Source: Clostridium sp. AM58-1XD (GTDB lineage Bacteria > Bacillota > Clostridia > Lachnospirales > Lachnospiraceae). Taken from it: a stretch of 64,000 nt of DNA. Position numbers and translations under genes: made by a program. Every line of letters starts with the position of its first letter. Within the stretch, counting starts at the first letter, position 1. The DNA is taken from contig NZ_QSDR01000003.1 of the NCBI RefSeq assembly GCF_003464085.1, positions 62,001-126,000 on the forward strand, read 5' to 3'. The notes under the pieces are model-generated. The model had not been told where the DNA came from, searched no databases, and worked only from the letters and a program-made list of their open reading frames with translations. This document shows positions 55,021 to 64,000 of this stretch, piece after piece.

Positions 55021-56452
55021 GTGGGTCCGGGAGAGAACACCATTCTGTTTGGAAAATATCAACTGCGCCGGGTAATAGGGACCGGGCGTACTTGTACTGT
55101 ATATCTTGCTGTACATCTGGGTCTGAAGGAATATCGGGCCATTAAAAAAAATCTCCAAACGCTTCGCAGATTATGGGGAATTTCAAAGGGAAGCAGTTAT
55201 TCTGAAGAATATCAGGCATCCTGGAATACCTGTGATATATGATCTGGAAGAAGACGAGGACAATTATTATCTTATCGAAGAATATCTGGAGGGAGTTTCG
55301 TTGTTCAACCTCATACGGAACGAGGGACCCCTGTCAAAGGCAATGACGGTTTCAATCGGAATCCAGATTTGCCGTCTGGTTTATTATCTGCATTCAGCAA
55401 AACCAAATCCCATTTTATATTTAGATCTGCAGCCAAAGAATCTGCTGTTGTGTCATGATACTGTAAAACTGATTGATTTCGGCCAGGCTGTTTTTTTACA
55501 GGAAGCCGGATGCTTGAAAAAGCGTTATGGGACTGCGGGCTATGCCGCGCCGGAACAGTATACGGACGAGACACTGGATGAGAGGACAGATATGTTTGCC
55601 ATCGGAAAACTGATGTATTTTCTGTTTAAAGGCACTTCCCTGGAGAATGAAGGGAATGAGAAGAGAGCGGAATTCAGAGCTCCTGGCCTTATGAGAATTA
55701 TCAGCAGATGTCTGGCTTCAGAAAAAGAAAAAAGGTATCCTTCAGTATACGCCCTGTGTGAAGAGCTGGAAAAAATCCAGAAGGATGGAGGAAACAAAAA
55801 CCATTTATCATCTCTTACCATTGCTTTTGCCGGAGTCAAATCGGGCGTCGGAACGACTCATCTGGCAATCGGCCTGTCGCAATATCTGAAATTACATGGT
55901 TATCCCAATCTATATGAAGAAAAAAACAAATCCGATGCAGTAAGGACGATGGCGGGATATTTTTGTGCCCGTCCTGACAGTGACGGCATTATTAAGATTG
56001 CCGGTTTATATATGAAGCCATTTTATGGACAGGCAGTACGGTTCAAAGAACCGGAAGGAATGTTTCGGATTCAGGATTATGGTACAGACTGGGAAGCGCT
56101 CGGGGAAAACAGGGCGGATGCACTCATTATCGTAAATGGGGGCAAATGGTGGGATATTGCCTGGCCCCGCAGATATCCATGTATGCTCGATGGGAGCGGA
56201 AAAATTTTCATTATATGCAATTTGTCTCTAAAGGATTTAAAAATAAGCAGAGAGAAAAGGCAGGAACAGGCCGTTTATATGAAAGCCCCGTATTTTGAAA
56301 GCCCATTTGACCTTTCGGCAGAGGCGGAATATTTTTACAGGAGCCTGATGGACAGGATATGGAATGGACAGCACAGAAGGGAGAGAAGATATTTACCACG
56401 GCTATGGCTAAAAAGAGCAATCCGTTTTATCCGTCTGATATTTGCCGGATAA
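55021..56452 (+). CDS. Ser/Thr protein kinase fused to a MinD/CpaE-like domain (frameshifted)
   Basis: About 476 aa after correction. Kinase part (about 10-255): Gly loop VIGTGRTCTVYLA, Lys in YRAIKK, catalytic loop LYLDLQPKNLLL, LIDFGQA and GYAAPEQYTDE. Then a P-loop-like domain opens AFAGVKSGVGTTHLAIGLSQYL, a MinD/ParA form with Thr for the usual Lys of GKT. A run of eight A at 55144-55151 shifts the frame; seven A reads IKKISKRFADYGEFQREAVILKN. The start is uncertain: GTG 55021 directly abuts the ribosome site and no good start lies at normal distance, so an ATT start or another error is possible. The second MinD-like gene overlaps its end. Confidence 0.8.
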
Positions 56453-57005
56453 TCGGTGTAGCAGGAAGTACACATGGGGTAGGTGTCACCCACTTCTGTA
56501 TATTAGCGGCGAATTACCTGTCGAGCTGTCTGAGAAAGAAAACAGCAGTATTGGAGTGGGACGGACACGGCGATTTTGAGAAGATGGAGCGAGCGTGTAC
56601 CGGGAAAAATGCACAACGGAATGATTTCTGCGTTTTGGATGTTTCTTATTATAAAAACGCAGGGCAAAAAGAGCTGGTATCATGCATGGATCCGGATATC
56701 TGTATATTGTCGTGGATTTTGGGATTCTGACAAAGGAGAAGCAGGGTGAATTTCTTCGCTGTGAAAAGCATGTGCTGGTCGGCTCATTCAGCGAATGGCA
56801 GGAAGAAGAGTTTCTGGTTCATATGAAGCATCAGAAAGGAACGGAAAAAAGATGGATATATGCCGTTTCTTTCGGCAGTATGGAGATGAGAAAAGAGGTG
56901 ACGAAAAAGTTAAAAATACCGGTCCTTAATATTCCATTCACAGCGGACGCATTCACGGTGACTCCCATAGTCCTGAAATTTTTCCAGGAATTTTTTGAGA
57001 ACTGA
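56404..57005 (+). CDS. MinD/CpaE-like P-loop protein (frameshifted)
   Basis: Start ATG 56404 overlaps the kinase gene by 49 bases. About 200 aa. The N-terminus has a deviant nucleotide loop IIGVAGSTHGVGVTHFCILAAN and then KTAVLEWDGHGDFEKM, the strand-2 region where MinD-like proteins have an Asp. A one-base deletion at about 56700 shifts from ...SCMDPDI to LYIVVDFGILTKEKQG and on to the C-terminus. Neither this loop nor that of the preceding fusion has the signature Lys, so ATP binding may be weak or lost. It looks like a partner of the kinase-linked domain. No known family name is assigned. Confidence 0.65.
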
Positions 57006-57068
57006 ACGAAGATTTGTGTCACAGCATACCTCTTTGCGGTTCGCTTTTCAGTTCTCGGGGAGGACAAT

Positions 57069-57305
57069 ATGGGAAAGAGAAAGAAACAGCTTGAGGAAAA
57101 GGACCGTCAGGTATACCTGGAAGGTCTGAAGAAGTACCAGGACCGTGGAATTCCCGTATATATTGACAACAAAGAAGCAAGCGAAGAAGATATGGGAAAG
57201 ATTTTCGAGATTCAGGAGGATGGAAGCTTTTATATGGGAGACTATGTAGGAGCAGATTCCGGCTGTTTGAGAGAAATACGGTTTGATAAGGTCTATAATA
57301 AGTAA
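57069..57305 (+). CDS. Small conserved-looking protein of unknown function (78 aa)
   Basis: ATG 57069 follows GGGGAGGA. The protein is charged: a Lys/Glu-rich first third (MGKRKKQLEEKDRQVYLEGLK in short), then GIPVYIDNKEA and a beta-rich end (SFYMGDYVGADSGCLREIRFD). No signal, membrane segment or known motif is seen. It follows the MinD-like gene by 63 bases on the same strand and could belong to that group. Confidence 0.6.
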   Translation: MGKRKKQLEEKDRQVYLEGLKKYQDRGIPVYIDNKEASEEDMGKIFEIQEDGSFYMGDYVGADSGCLREIRFDKVYNK

Positions 57306-57461
57306 TAGAATAATATTCTGCATAAGGGCAGCTGTGCCGTGGATACCGTATTCAGTCTGAGCAACCGTTCACCCACAGCTGCCCAAATAAAACGTTAAAA
57401 AAAATTAAGAACACACCCCCGCCGGATATGGTATAATGTGCACGTAAGCAATGAGCCATGC

Positions 57462-57526
57462 GAAATGAGTTGCAATGAAATTTACGTTGTGCTTGCACAT
57501 AAGGAAATTTCATTGCGACTCATTTC
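57462..57526. repeat. Inverted repeat, 22-base arms
   Basis: The left arm 57462-57483 begins GAAATGAGT and the right arm 57505-57526 ends ACTCATTTC. They match in 21 of 22 positions around a 21-base loop. A mobile-element end, large RNA hairpin or REP-like unit are possible. Confidence 0.7.
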
Positions 57527-57530
57527 ATAG

Positions 57531-57634
57531 GGCGAAGCCCGTGACCGAAATGGAGCGGAGCGGAATTGAGGGCACAGCATGGCGGACAGAAAGAGAGCTC
57601 TTGACCAGGGCAGGCGAAGCCCGTGACCGAAATG
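57531..57634 (+). repeat. Two identical 22-base direct repeats
   Basis: Copies at 57531-57552 and 57613-57634 begin GGCGAAGCCCGTGACC and end GAAATG, 82 bases apart. Only two copies are present and the gap is not spacer-like, so this is not a CRISPR array. They adjoin the inverted repeat at 57462-57526. Confidence 0.7.
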
Positions 57635-57670
57635 AAAATAGATTTACAGGCAGATTCGGAGGATAAATAA

Positions 57671-59320
57671 ATGAAAAAAATGCTTCAGACCCTTTGGGGG
57701 ATGATTCTTGTCATAATTTTAGCTGCTGCAGGAGCAGGTTGTTTTTTTCTGTTCCAGAAGTATTCGCCTTCTAAGGAGAATGCGGATATTGGGAAACTTT
57801 TCCGGGCAGAGGGAAATGAAGTTGCAATTATTCTGAACAATGAATTACAGAAAGATAAGGGACTTTACATAGACGGCCAGACATACCTCCCTGTTACATG
57901 GATCAATGAATTCCTGAATGAACGGTTTTACTGGGACAGCAATGAGAAGATGTTGGTGTATGCGCTTCCTGACACAATCGTTTATGCAGATGCCAATACG
58001 GCGGGAAGTACCGGAAAACCCCTGCTCTATGATAAGGGGGAAGAGGTATATCTGGCTCTGGGCCTGATTGCCAACTATACAGACATCCGCATAGAAGCGT
58101 TTGACGGAGAAGAGACAAAGCGTATTTTTGTATGGAATACATGGGAGCCGGAACAGACGGCCTCTATGAAGAAGGATGGAAATCTTCGCGTAAAGGGCGG
58201 AGTGAAGAGCCCGATTGTACAGGAGGTTCCGAAAGGATGCAGAATTCGGATCCTGGATTCTATGGATAAATGGTCCTATGTTCAGACTGAGACAGGATTT
58301 CTGGGGTATATAGAGAACAGAAAGCTGACAAAAGCGGAACAGACGACGCCGAAAAGCGCATTTACGCCGCCGGTGTATGAGACGAATTCTCTGGGAGAAC
58401 GTGTTTCAATGGCCTGGCACCAGGTTACGACGATGGAAGCCAATGGCCTGTTTGACAAGTTCATAGCGAATACAAAGGGAGTGAATGTCGTTTCTCCCAC
58501 CTGGTTTTCAATGAAGGACAACGAAGGCAATTTTACTTCCCTGGCCAGCAGAGAATACGTTGACAAGGCACATGGCATGGGGATTCAGGTGTGGGCGCTG
58601 ATCGACAATTTCGGCAAAGAGGTGCAGACAGAAGTTTTACTGTCCAAAACATCTACGAGGAAAAAACTGATCGCCTCCCTGATAGACAAAGCAAAGGAAT
58701 ATGATCTGGATGGTCTGAATCTGGACTTTGAGAGCCTGAAGCCGGAAGCGGCTCCGCATTATATTCAGTTTATAAGAGAACTTTCTGTTTCATGCAGAAA
58801 AGAAGGTCTGATTCTTTCTGTAGACAACTATGTGCCGGCAGCGCATACAGAATTCTATAACCGCAAAGAGCAGGGGATCGTTGCAGATTATGTAATTATC
58901 ATGGGATATGATGAACACTATGCGGGCGGAGAAATGGGGTCGGTGGCGTCCCTTCCGTTTGTGGAAAACGGTATAAAAGATACGCTGGAAGTGGTGCCGA
59001 AAGAAAAAGTGATTAATGCGGTTCCACTTTATACGAGACTGTGGAAGGTGACGGGCGATGAGGTGAAATCATCTGCGCTTGGAATTACCGCTGCTAAGAA
59101 GTGGATTGAAGAAAATAAGGTCGGACTGAACTGGGATGATACGCTGGGGCAGTACTATGGCGAGCTGGAGGGAGAAGAGACCAGCCAGTATATATGGATG
59201 GAAGAAGAGCGCTCTCTCAAGCTGAAAGCGGACCTTGTAAACAAATATGATCTGGCAGGTATAGCTTGTTGGAAATTAGGCCTTGAGCCAAGTGAAATAT
59301 GGGATGTGATCAATCAATGA
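57671..59320 (+). CDS. GH18-type glycosidase with SH3-like domain, membrane-anchored
   Basis: A 549-aa protein. One N-terminal membrane segment (about 5-30), a copper-amine-oxidase-N-like domain (about 45-160; LNNELQKDKGLYIDGQTYLPV), an SH3b-type domain (about 165-220), and a GH18 barrel (about 245-545). The GH18 catalytic motif is LDGLNLDFES near residue 350, with the acid Glu present, and VIIMGYDEHY and WKLGLE further on. It probably cleaves peptidoglycan or related glycans outside the cell. Its stop overlaps the start of the phosphoesterase lipoprotein gene (ATGA). Confidence 0.85.
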   Translation: MKKMLQTLWGMILVIILAAAGAGCFFLFQKYSPSKENADIGKLFRAEGNEVAIILNNELQKDKGLYIDGQTYLPVTWINEFLNERFYWDSNEKMLVYALPDTIVYADANTAGSTGKPLLYDKGEEVYLALGLIANYTDIRIEAFDGEETKRIFVWNTWEPEQTASMKKDGNLRVKGGVKSPIVQEVPKGCRIRILDSMDKWSYVQTETGFLGYIENRKLTKAEQTTPKSAFTPPVYETNSLGERVSMAWHQVTTMEANGLFDKFIANTKGVNVVSPTWFSMKDNEGNFTSLASREYVDKAHGMGIQVWALIDNFGKEVQTEVLLSKTSTRKKLIASLIDKAKEYDLDGLNLDFESLKPEAAPHYIQFIRELSVSCRKEGLILSVDNYVPAAHTEFYNRKEQGIVADYVIIMGYDEHYAGGEMGSVASLPFVENGIKDTLEVVPKEKVINAVPLYTRLWKVTGDEVKSSALGITAAKKWIEENKVGLNWDDTLGQYYGELEGEETSQYIWMEEERSLKLKADLVNKYDLAGIACWKLGLEPSEIWDVINQ

Positions 59321-60833
59321 GAAGCAGGAAACATACGGTAAGAGCAGTGGCAGCTACGCTGATAGTAGCTGCTGCTTTCCATATGCAGGGCTGTGCCGGA
59401 AGGGCAAGTACAGATCAGGCAGATCTTTCAGAGACTGAAAGTCAGGAGAGCACAGTCGGCACTGAGGAAAGCACAGAAGAGTTAACAGAGCCCGAAACAG
59501 CGGCACTGGAAACGGAACCGCTTAAAGAGGACGAACAAGCTGATTTGCACAGGCCGGACGGACTTGAGGGGATCGACGGGATTAAAATTGTTATTGGCAC
59601 GGATGTACATTATCTGGCGGGAGAGCTTACGGACTACGGGGAAGCATTCCAGCATATGGTTGACTATGGGGACGGACGGATTGTCACATATATCGACCAG
59701 ATTACAGATGAGTTTTTGAAGGAAGTAGTTGAAGAAGAGCCAAAAGCCTGATTCTGACAGGCGATCTCAGCTCAAATGGAGAGAAAAAGAGCCATGAAGC
59801 TCTGGCGGAAAAGCTGCGTAAGGTAGAAGACGAGGGAATTACCGTTCTTGTAATACCGGGCAATCACGACATTAACAATACGAATGCCAAAGGATATGAA
59901 GGAGACGGGACATATCCGGTGGAGTTTACTTCCCCTGGAGATTTTGCCTGGATTTACAGCGAATTCGGCTATGATGAGGCCGCCAGCCGTGATGAAAGCA
60001 CACTCAGTTATGTTTATCAGCTGGATGAGAATACGAGGCTTCTTATGCTGGATACGTGTCAGTACCATGATGGATTTGCCAGGGTAGGCGGCGCAATTAT
60101 GCCGGATACGTATGACTGGATTGAAGAACAGCTGGAAGATGCATATGATAATGATATGAATGTAATTCCTGTAGCCCATCACAATCTTCTGGATGAGAGT
60201 GAGGTTTACGTGGCCGACTGTACGATCGAACATAGCAGCCAGCTGATTGAAAAACTGGAAGGATGGGAAATATCCCTGTTTTTAAGCGGCCATCTTCATG
60301 TGCAGCATATGATGGAAGAAGACAGGGGATATCCAATCCGTGAAATCGTTACGAGTTCGCTGACGACTCCGGACTGCCAGTATGGGATTCTGACTTATCA
60401 GGACAATGACAATTATGAATATGTAACGAAGAAAGTTGATGTCGAACGATGGGCTAGAGAAAATGAGAGCCCTAAGATGGATTTGCTGGAGTTTCGTGCA
60501 TTCCGCCAGCCGTTTCTGCGCAGGGTATTTCAGAATCAGGCATATGGCGTTCTGCAGAAAATGGACAATATGACGGAAGAAGAACGCAGGAGCATGTGCA
60601 GGTTCTATGCAGAGCTTAACGACTATTATTATCAGGGCAGGGCTGTTGAAATAAGAGAAAAGGCCCTGGATGACAAGGCCTTTGATTTGTGGCAGGATAA
60701 AGCATACGGAACTGTTTTAAACGATTATATTCTATATATTCTGGATGATGCCAGAGCAGATTACAACAGCCTTTATGTAAGAGATGGGGAGACGGTTAAA
60801 TCGAAGGAAACCGTCGTGGATTCAGAAGAATGA
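59317..60833 (+). CDS. Lipoprotein metallophosphoesterase (frameshifted)
   Basis: Start ATG 59317 overlaps the GH18 stop. A lipoprotein signal (lipobox MQGC about residue 25) and an acidic Ser/Thr/Glu linker lead into a calcineurin-like phosphoesterase: GTDVHYL (Asp-x-His), LTGDLS, PGNHD, VAHHNLL and SGHLHVQH. The frame breaks at about 59750, between EEPKA and LILTGDLS, where one base is missing. All metal motifs are intact after correction, about 505 aa. It probably acts on a nucleotide or phospho-polymer at the cell surface. Likely a sequence error, not decay. Confidence 0.83.
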
Positions 60834-62099
60834 GAAGGCCTTCTTAATCTGGCGGATATCATTTTTGGACATATGAAGCTTTTCCGCCGAATAAAGATAC
60901 TGGTCAGCGTAGGCGGAAAGCAGAGAAGCAGCAGAGCCGATTTCATGGAGCCGGTCAAGTCTGCAGAGGTATTCACGCAGAGTTTCTCCCGTTTTTCGAG
61001 GATGCAGATGACGTTTCCCGTACCAGCCGGCGCGGAAAATCAGCGCGGGCATACTGTTCGTATGTACGAAAAGTATCCACAACATACGGAAAAACCTCGT
61101 AAGTTCACTGCATAATTTTTTAATAAAAGACATCAGGTGGGATGTGCGCCGTTCATTTTTTGCGGTGGACTTTCCGCCTGTTTTTATTCCGAGAATATTT
61201 TTACTGAATACTTTATATAAAAGATATGAAATTACAGCTGCAGCACATACGATCAACAGGAAAAAGAGGGCCTGCGTATTTGGAGTCCTATTTTCTTGTT
61301 CCATAACGGTCTGGACCGACGGTAGAATGAAGGGGTCCGCTTCCCCTGGCGGAGTATCCGGAAAAAGGCTGAACAGCCATCCGCAGAAGGCAGCAAAACA
61401 CGACCAGAGAAAAGCAAGTCCGGATAATATGAGCCGTACAATAGAAATAATAAACGATACGAGACCGGAAGAGACGTTTTCTCCCCATAACGAGACAGCT
61501 GCACCTACACCTCCAAAGAAAATGATAAAAGCAGCAGGAAAGAAAACGGACGCAGCCGAAACCCTGCCCCTCTCAAATGAAGGGAGGGCCAGGCGGGATA
61601 CGGCCAGATTCAGAAGACTGACTACAAGAGCGGCAGAAACAGCCTTCATCAGGGAAAGAATTCCAGCACCGGGATCAAAATAATGCCAGATCTTAACGAT
61701 GATAATGATTACGATCAGCCCGTCTGTAGAGAGGATTCTGGAAGATTGAGAAGCAGGTATACAAGCTCTGTAAATCCGGTGAACCAAAAGCACCAAAAAG
61801 GCCAGGTAATACCAGAGATAGGTAAAAAGGTCAGGCGATTTTAGCAACGGCAGACGGATGGCTGCAATACAGAGCAGAGCCGAAGGCACGGTATTCAAAC
61901 AGATATACCGTCCGACCGACAAGGGATTTTTTAAAATAAGGGAGTCAAACAGCTGGAGAAGAAACAGTCCGGCAGCCAGCATGACAAAGTTCAGGCCAAG
62001 AATGCAGGGCCTGAGAATGAAGAATATGGAAAAGCCGAAGACGGCAATATCGGTTAATACAGCTGTAATTGAATTAAGAACAGGATGTTTTACGCTCAT
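60822..62099 (-). CDS. Polytopic membrane protein of DUF58/MoxR group (DUF4129-like C-terminus)
   Basis: A 425-aa protein with about eight membrane segments (to about residue 310) and a soluble C-terminal part (RKTGETLREYLCRLDRL...), the position and style of a DUF4129 tail. It follows the DUF58 and MoxR genes on the minus strand and belongs to their operon. The function is unknown; such sets are thought to act at the envelope. Its end overlaps the phosphoesterase gene by 12 bases (convergent). Confidence 0.7.
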   Translation of the reverse strand: MSVKHPVLNSITAVLTDIAVFGFSIFFILRPCILGLNFVMLAAGLFLLQLFDSLILKNPLSVGRYICLNTVPSALLCIAAIRLPLLKSPDLFTYLWYYLAFLVLLVHRIYRACIPASQSSRILSTDGLIVIIIIVKIWHYFDPGAGILSLMKAVSAALVVSLLNLAVSRLALPSFERGRVSAASVFFPAAFIIFFGGVGAAVSLWGENVSSGLVSFIISIVRLILSGLAFLWSCFAAFCGWLFSLFPDTPPGEADPFILPSVQTVMEQENRTPNTQALFFLLIVCAAAVISYLLYKVFSKNILGIKTGGKSTAKNERRTSHLMSFIKKLCSELTRFFRMLWILFVHTNSMPALIFRAGWYGKRHLHPRKTGETLREYLCRLDRLHEIGSAASLLSAYADQYLYSAEKLHMSKNDIRQIKKAFSFF

Positions 62100-62118
62100 A
62101 TCAGATACCTCAAAGAAT

Positions 62119-63396
62119 TTACGCCTGTATGCCGGTCAGATCATCCTTATGGATGAGTTTCCAAGGACAGAATGGGTCTTTATCAGAAACCGAACAGGCA
62201 ATAACCGTCGTCCGGTCCATTTTTGCAAGTACATCTGTAGAAATGGTCATAGCCGAAAAAGAATAAGTGATGATACAGAACGTTCCGAAATATATTGCAT
62301 TTTCCATCAGCCTGTCATATGGAACGACTGCTTCTTCATCACGATACGAAACAGAGGCGAGAGAGTATAAAAGATTCTCAGGATCAGAACCATGTCTTGC
62401 AGGATAATGAATTACGGCATTTTGATCGGGCAGTCCGGGTATAATCAGGCCGCAGCAGATTCCAGTGTCTGCCAGCCGCAGTATGCTGGAAGCGGTTATG
62501 CTGATCATCTCTTCCAGCTCGTCGCTGAGAGGAGTCCATATGACGATATCTTCACAGGTCATGCTGTTTTTTTCCGACGTGTATGTACGGAATGATGATA
62601 AATCTAAAAGAAATGTCATCATTTTTGGGAAGATGGTCTCATATATGTTTGTCATCATGATATTCTGCCCGGCAAGCTGCCGCCAGTTGACTTTCTTGAC
62701 GGGATCCCCCGGCTGGTATACACGATTCATTTTCAGAAGAGTAATATCTTCCAGATAACCGTTATGGCCGGCTTCCGTGTCAGACGTACTCTGTGTTAAA
62801 TCGTTGATTTGAACAGGCATGACAGCAGGATAGACGACAAAAACAGGCTGGATATCCAAGGAAACGGACTTTTCCTTGGCGCCGAGGCCGAAACCATCGC
62901 CGGAAGCGGCCGAAGCCCTGGTAAATGTGCAGATCCCTCTGCGGACCGCCTTTAAAGGAATGTCCAGTTGGGATTCCTGATGCCATAGAAGCCACGATAA
63001 ACGGGCACAGGCTCCCGGAACTTCCTCGCCGGATGCCTCCTCAAATACCATTTTTGAATTTTCCTCATCAGCAGGTTCCACACACCCGTTTTTCGGAAGG
63101 GGAAAAAGGACCTCTACCCACATGAGAGGGAGGAATTTTCTGTTTGATATTTTGCATGACAGCTGAAAGGTACTGCCCGGAAAGGCACATACGCGGCTGT
63201 CTTTGATCTGGATATCCAGCCGTGACAGAGCGAATCTGTTCCAGAGCCAGGCCGCCAGAAACAGAAAGAAAAACAGGAGAAAGGTTCCGGCAGCTTCATT
63301 CAGTCCGTTGTAGTAAAACAGAACAGCCATGGCGGCCAGAATGCCGATTCCGATTGGATTGGCAAAATTACTCGTTAATTTACGGTTGCTTTCCAT
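62119..63396 (-). CDS. DUF58 domain protein
   Basis: A 425-aa protein with two N-terminal membrane segments (about 12-55), a beta-rich middle and the DUF58 signature RVYQPGDPVKKVNWRQLA (about 220-240), followed by a VWA-like region (MTFLLDLSSFRTY) with a partial MIDAS-type pattern. DUF58 proteins pair with MoxR ATPases encoded next to them, as here. It is presumed to act in assembly or maturation at the membrane. Confidence 0.88.
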   Translation of the reverse strand: MESNRKLTSNFANPIGIGILAAMAVLFYYNGLNEAAGTFLLFFFLFLAAWLWNRFALSRLDIQIKDSRVCAFPGSTFQLSCKISNRKFLPLMWVEVLFPLPKNGCVEPADEENSKMVFEEASGEEVPGACARLSWLLWHQESQLDIPLKAVRRGICTFTRASAASGDGFGLGAKEKSVSLDIQPVFVVYPAVMPVQINDLTQSTSDTEAGHNGYLEDITLLKMNRVYQPGDPVKKVNWRQLAGQNIMMTNIYETIFPKMMTFLLDLSSFRTYTSEKNSMTCEDIVIWTPLSDELEEMISITASSILRLADTGICCGLIIPGLPDQNAVIHYPARHGSDPENLLYSLASVSYRDEEAVVPYDRLMENAIYFGTFCIITYSFSAMTISTDVLAKMDRTTVIACSVSDKDPFCPWKLIHKDDLTGIQA

Positions 63397-63414
63397 AATC
63401 AGCTCCGTTCCATG

Positions 63415-64000
63415 TTATTTGGTGTCAGAAATTTCTGTAGAAGCGAGAATATCCTGAATGATGCTGTCAGACGAAGTACCGGAGAAACGGGCCTGGGACT
63501 TTAAGGTGATTCTGTGGCTCAGTACAGGGACTGCGATCGCTTTAATGTCGTCAGGCGTAACAAAACTGCGGCCTTCCATAGCTGCCCATGCCTTCCCTCC
63601 CTGAAACAGCGCTTTAGAAGCTCTGGGGCTGGCCCCTGTCTCCAAAAGCGGATGATTCCTTGTGGCATGGACAAGACTTACGATGTAGCGGCGTACGGCA
63701 GTGCTGACGTGTACACGGTCAATTTCCGCAAATACTTCTGCAAGACCTTCAGGTGACAGGACAGAATGAATTTCCGCATAAGGAACGGTATTTCCTAAAC
63801 GCTCCAGCATCAGATTTTCTTCTTCAGGACTTGGATATCCCAGGGACATTTTGATAAAAAAACGGTCCATCTGAGCGGCAGGAAGAGGGAAGGTGCTTTC
63901 ACGCTCCACCGGATTCTGAGTAGCCATGACGAAAAAAGGAGAGGGCAGCTTTAAAGATTCTCCGTCAATCGTAACCTGCTGTTCTTCCATCGCTTCCAGA
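63415..64000 (-). CDS. MoxR family AAA ATPase (N-terminal part outside window)
   Basis: The frame is open to the window end; the Walker A part lies beyond. Visible: LEAMEEQQVTIDG, sensor-1 region FFVMATQNPVE, PLPAAQMDRFF with the arginine-finger area, and the C-terminal lid (HPLLETGASPRASKALFQGGKAWA). It works as a chaperone-like ATPase with the DUF58 partner encoded 18 bases downstream. Confidence 0.9.
   Translation of the reverse strand, partial: LEAMEEQQVTIDGESLKLPSPFFVMATQNPVERESTFPLPAAQMDRFFIKMSLGYPSPEEENLMLERLGNTVPYAEIHSVLSPEGLAEVFAEIDRVHVSTAVRRYIVSLVHATRNHPLLETGASPRASKALFQGGKAWAAMEGRSFVTPDDIKAIAVPVLSHRITLKSQARFSGTSSDSIIQDILASTEISDTK

Larger units (their letters stand above)
57306..57670. 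other. 365-base gap with hairpin, inverted repeat and direct repeat
   Basis: It contains a hairpin of 11-bp arms (57326-57336 with 57374-57384), a TATAAT at 57432-57437 without a good -35, a 22-base inverted repeat and a 22-base direct repeat. A short open frame across it is not believable as a gene. Confidence 0.6.

Noticed and set aside
57531..57634. CRISPR-like repeat pair
   Set aside because: Only two copies with a 60-base gap, no further repeats and no cas genes.
57475..57666. 63-residue open frame before the GH18 gene
   Set aside because: It runs through the inverted and direct repeats, has no ribosome site and no recognisable protein features.

Overview
The window reads as a mid-GC Gram-positive anaerobe of the Clostridia, most likely a Lachnospiraceae-type gut bacterium. 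Supporting signs are strong AAGGAGG ribosome binding sites, a MecA adaptor, a GdpP/rplI/dnaB block, a pyruvate formate-lyase system whose glycyl-radical domain is a separate small gene, and many carboxylate/sugar-acid uptake systems. No rRNA, tRNA, CRISPR array or complete insertion sequence was seen. At least ten conserved genes carry single-base frameshifts, including gdpP, rplI and pflB. Most are simple one-base indels and probably sequencing or assembly errors rather than real pseudogenes.

Layout. 1-6169: end of a ketopantoate-reductase-like gene, a Crp/Fnr regulator, two tandem creatinase-like M24 proteins without metal ligands, then a convergent pair (TIM-barrel isomerase, short isocitrate-dehydrogenase-like enzyme). 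6476-12054: HpcH/HpaI aldolase, DUF6282 hydrolase, a tripartite tricarboxylate transporter (TTT; C-B-A order) and a LysR regulator. 12331-16464: a sigma-54 promoter drives a PdxA2-like dehydrogenase and a second TTT system (B-A-C). 16547-23359: a TIM-barrel isomerase and RpiR regulator (minus strand), then crotonase, TRAP transporter DctPQM and threonine-dehydrogenase-like enzyme. 23857-30140: a second sigma-54 promoter drives TIM-barrel isomerase, Asp/Glu-racemase-like protein and two-subunit transketolase, followed by a PrpR-type sigma-54 activator and an aldo-keto reductase.

30313-37524 is housekeeping: KdpD/KdpE-like two-component pair, a Tyr/Asp/Gly-rich lipoprotein, gdpP, rplI and dnaB. 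37613-40889 is a small island (LysR, tartrate/malate-type dehydrogenase, C45 autoproteolytic hydrolase). After a MerR regulator, 41890-48973 is another catabolic cluster: Asp/Glu-racemase-like protein, TRAP DctPQM, GntR/FCD regulator, cupin, BKACE (DUF849) and DUF1537 four-carbon acid-sugar kinase, with repeated AGGATGT boxes at its promoter. 49088-53978 holds a gamma-glutamyl hydrolase, a 56-aa ferredoxin, pflA, the separate glycyl-radical subunit, pflB and a DUF1858 protein. 54096-64000 holds mecA, a Ser/Thr kinase fused to a MinD-like domain, a second MinD-like protein, a small protein, a GH18/SH3 protein, a lipoprotein metallophosphoesterase, and a DUF4129-like/DUF58/MoxR group on the minus strand.

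The main theme is import (two TTT, two TRAP systems) and breakdown of small hydroxy- or keto-acids. The most coherent unexplained system is a two-operon sigma-54 regulon (12262-16464 and 23795-27149). Its GAAAC-box upstream sites match in both operons, and the adjacent PrpR-like protein is the natural activator.
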